Origin: Acidimicrobiales bacterium | Lineage (GTDB): Bacteria; Actinomycetota; Acidimicrobiia; Acidimicrobiales; Iamiaceae | DNA length: 64,000 nt | Direction of reading: 5' to 3' | NCBI GenBank assembly: GCA_035630295.1 | Contig: DASQKY010000012.1 | Span: 1-64,000, forward strand | Part shown: positions 62,386 through 64,000 of the stretch, one piece after another | Layout: every line of letters begins with the position of its first letter | How positions within the stretch are numbered: the stretch's first letter is position 1 | Program-made: the position numbers and the translations under genes | Notes under the pieces: generated by a model | Seen by the model: only the letters and a program-made list of their open reading frames with translations | Databases searched by the model: none | What the model was told of the DNA's origin: nothing

Positions 62386-64000
62386 TCAGGACGGGTCGAG
62401 GGCGGCGGCCACCGTGGTGTGGACCCGGCGGTGGACCTCGACGTTGGCGGCCCGGTCGGTGACCACCCGGACCAGGCGGACCCCCCCGGCCCGCAGGGAG
62501 GCCACCACCGCCGGCCCCACCTCGGCGGCGCCGGCCGGCTCCACCGTGACCAGGCCGTGGGCCGCGGCCAGGACCCGCAGGTCGACCCCGTGGGGGGTGC
62601 CGAACAGGGCCTCGAACGTGGGCCCGCCGGGCTCGGTGGCCTGGGGCAGGAACGAGAAGATGCCGCCGCCGTCGTTGTCCACCACCACCACGGTCAGGTC
62701 GACGCCTCGGGCCGCCGCCCCCAGCAGGGCGTTGCCGTCGTGGAGGAGGGCCACGTCGCCCACCAGGCAGGCGGTGGGCCGCCCGGTGCCCAGGGCCACG
62801 CCCAGGGCGGTGGAGGCCACCCCGTCGATGCCGTTGGCCCCCCGGTTAGCCCACACCCGCACCCCGCTGCGGGGCCGGCCGTACCACTCCAGGTCCCGCA
62901 CCGGCATGGAGGACGAGACCACCAGCTGGTCGCCGTCGGCCAGGGCGGCCAGCACGGCGCGGGCCACCCCGGGCTCGGTGGCCTCCGGGTGGCCGGCCAG
63001 GCACGCGGCGATGGCGCCCTGGGCCGCGGCCTCGGCCGTCGCCCACCGCTCGGGCCAGCCCGGCTCGGTGGCCGGGGCCACCAGCACGCCCGCCCCGTCG
63101 GCGGCGCCCATGGCCTCGACCAGGCCGGCGGCCGGGGCCGCCACCCGGAGGGCGGTGTCGAGGGCCGGGTCGGACCACCCCACCGGTTGGACCCGCACGT
63201 GGGTGGCCCCGCTGCCGGCCAGCCACTCGGCCACCACCCGCGACGCCGGGGGCGCCCCCAGGTGGAGCACCACGTCGGGCCGGAGGGCCTCGGCCGTGGG
63301 CCCGTGCCGGAGCAGGGCGTCGGCCGCCGCCACCACGGCCGCCCCCCGCACGCCGTGGCCCTCCAGGCCGGCCCGCACCCTCGCGTCCAGCAGCAGGGGC
63401 CAGCCCAGGGCCGAGGCGATGCGGGGGGCGGCGTTGGCCACGCTGCCGGGCCCGGACACCGGAGCGCCCGGTTCGGCCCCGGCCACCACCACGCCCCGGC
63501 GGGCGGTGCGGAGGACGGCATCGAGGGCCCGGAGGTCGGGCCCGATCCGGCGGGGGGCCGTCGTCGTCCACGGGGCGCCGCCGGCCCGCCCCTCGGGGAG
63601 GGTCCCGGCCGTGCCCACCAGCGGCTCGCGGAAGGCCAGGTCCAGGTGCACCGGCCCCGGCCCGGGACCTCCGCCCGTCCCGGTGGCCTCCAGCACGGCC
63701 CGAGCCGCGACGGCCCGCCACGTGCTCCGGGCCGCCGGGTCGGGCACGCCGGGGGCGTGGGACCAGCGGGTGGCCGGCCCGAACAGGCGGTGCTGGTCGA
63801 TGGTCTGGGGGGCGCCCACGTCGCCCAGCTCCGGGGGCCGGTCGGCGGTCACGGCCAGCAGGGGCACCCAGGCGTGGTGGGCCTCGACCACCGCCGGGTG
63901 GAGCTCGGCCGCCGCCGTGCCGCTGGTGGTCAGGACCACGGCGGGACGGCCGGTGGCCAGGCCCAGGCCCAGGGCGGTGAAGGCCCCGGCCCGCTCGTCG
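62386..64000 (-). CDS. menD: 2-succinyl-5-enolpyruvyl-6-hydroxy-3-cyclohexene-1-carboxylate synthase, 5' truncated
   Basis: The 538 residues that lie in the window start in frame at DERAGAFTALGLGLATGRPA and continue VVLTTSGTAAAELHPAVVEA, WVPLLAVTADRPPEL and GAPQTIDQHRLFG, the MenD N-terminal signature. The central part is shorter than in other ThDP enzymes. The ThDP-binding end has RGANGIDGVASTALGVALG, LVGDVALLHDGNALL and VVVDNDGGGIFSFLPQ. MenD adds a succinyl-semialdehyde unit from 2-oxoglutarate to isochorismate, the step after MenF (encoded on the other strand). The true start lies beyond the window's right edge. Confidence 0.94.
   Translation of the reverse strand, partial: DERAGAFTALGLGLATGRPAVVLTTSGTAAAELHPAVVEAHHAWVPLLAVTADRPPELGDVGAPQTIDQHRLFGPATRWSHAPGVPDPAARSTWRAVAARAVLEATGTGGGPGPGPVHLDLAFREPLVGTAGTLPEGRAGGAPWTTTAPRRIGPDLRALDAVLRTARRGVVVAGAEPGAPVSGPGSVANAAPRIASALGWPLLLDARVRAGLEGHGVRGAAVVAAADALLRHGPTAEALRPDVVLHLGAPPASRVVAEWLAGSGATHVRVQPVGWSDPALDTALRVAAPAAGLVEAMGAADGAGVLVAPATEPGWPERWATAEAAAQGAIAACLAGHPEATEPGVARAVLAALADGDQLVVSSSMPVRDLEWYGRPRSGVRVWANRGANGIDGVASTALGVALGTGRPTACLVGDVALLHDGNALLGAAARGVDLTVVVVDNDGGGIFSFLPQATEPGGPTFEALFGTPHGVDLRVLAAAHGLVTVEPAGAAEVGPAVVASLRAGGVRLVRVVTDRAANVEVHRRVHTTVAAALDPS

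Overview
The window is a very GC-rich chromosome segment with Acidimicrobiia-like actinobacterial features. The evidence is the dnaG-rpoD pairing, mycothiol genes (mscR-like dehydrogenase and mshD), menaquinone genes, many GTG starts, a DUF222/HNH gene of the 13E12 type, and trpF kept alongside hisA (streptomycetes and mycobacteria use one bifunctional PriA instead). The assignment to class is inference; the actinobacterial assignment is firm. I see no rRNA operon, CRISPR array, insertion sequence or prophage.

Layout. Positions 1-5.7 kb: tail of a DUF4214 protein, tRNA-Asn, then terC, dnaG and rpoD on the minus strand. dnaG is split by an in-frame 316-residue intein with two LAGLIDADG-type motifs. 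5.9-12.6 kb: glycyl-tRNA synthetase diverging from an SDR / membrane protein / P450 group, then the mycothiol-linked dehydrogenase with its metallo-hydrolase partner, then bacterioferritin with its ferredoxin. 12.7-27.8 kb: Ser/Thr kinase, HAD phosphatase, acyltransferase, two divergent acyl-CoA dehydrogenase genes sharing a palindromic operator, a toxin-antitoxin pair, an esterase-sulfatase pair, a SNF2 helicase and an epimerase. 27.8-34.4 kb: ilvD, dienelactone hydrolase, lipoprotein, an ECF sigma factor with an apparently frameshifted partner, and the HNH gene.

34.5-49.8 kb is a long, almost entirely minus-strand amino-acid block: hisD-C-B-H-A, then hisF, groES-like, hisI-trpE, ygfZ, an alpha/beta hydrolase, a J-domain protein, trpC, trpF-B-A and a 2-oxoglutarate oxygenase. 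hisG, hisE, trpD and trpG are not in the window. 49.9-64 kb: a small ORF and a candidate small RNA, nth diverging from mshD, rlmN, a secreted transglycosylase-like protein, a nucleotidyltransferase, a MaoC hydratase, an acyl-CoA synthetase, yaaA, menG-menF, an amidohydrolase and the 5'-truncated menD.

Two themes connect the genes. First, at least 33 genes have a TAnnnT/CAnnnT-like hexamer ending 6-8 nt before the start codon, which predicts leaderless mRNAs. Genes inside operons instead begin at stop-start overlaps (ATGA, GTGA, TGATG). Second, the dnaG intein sits exactly before a zinc-ligand cysteine of the primase zinc finger and carries the W-C-T signature of class 3 inteins together with a class 1 Cys1. 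It is the most distinctive element here.
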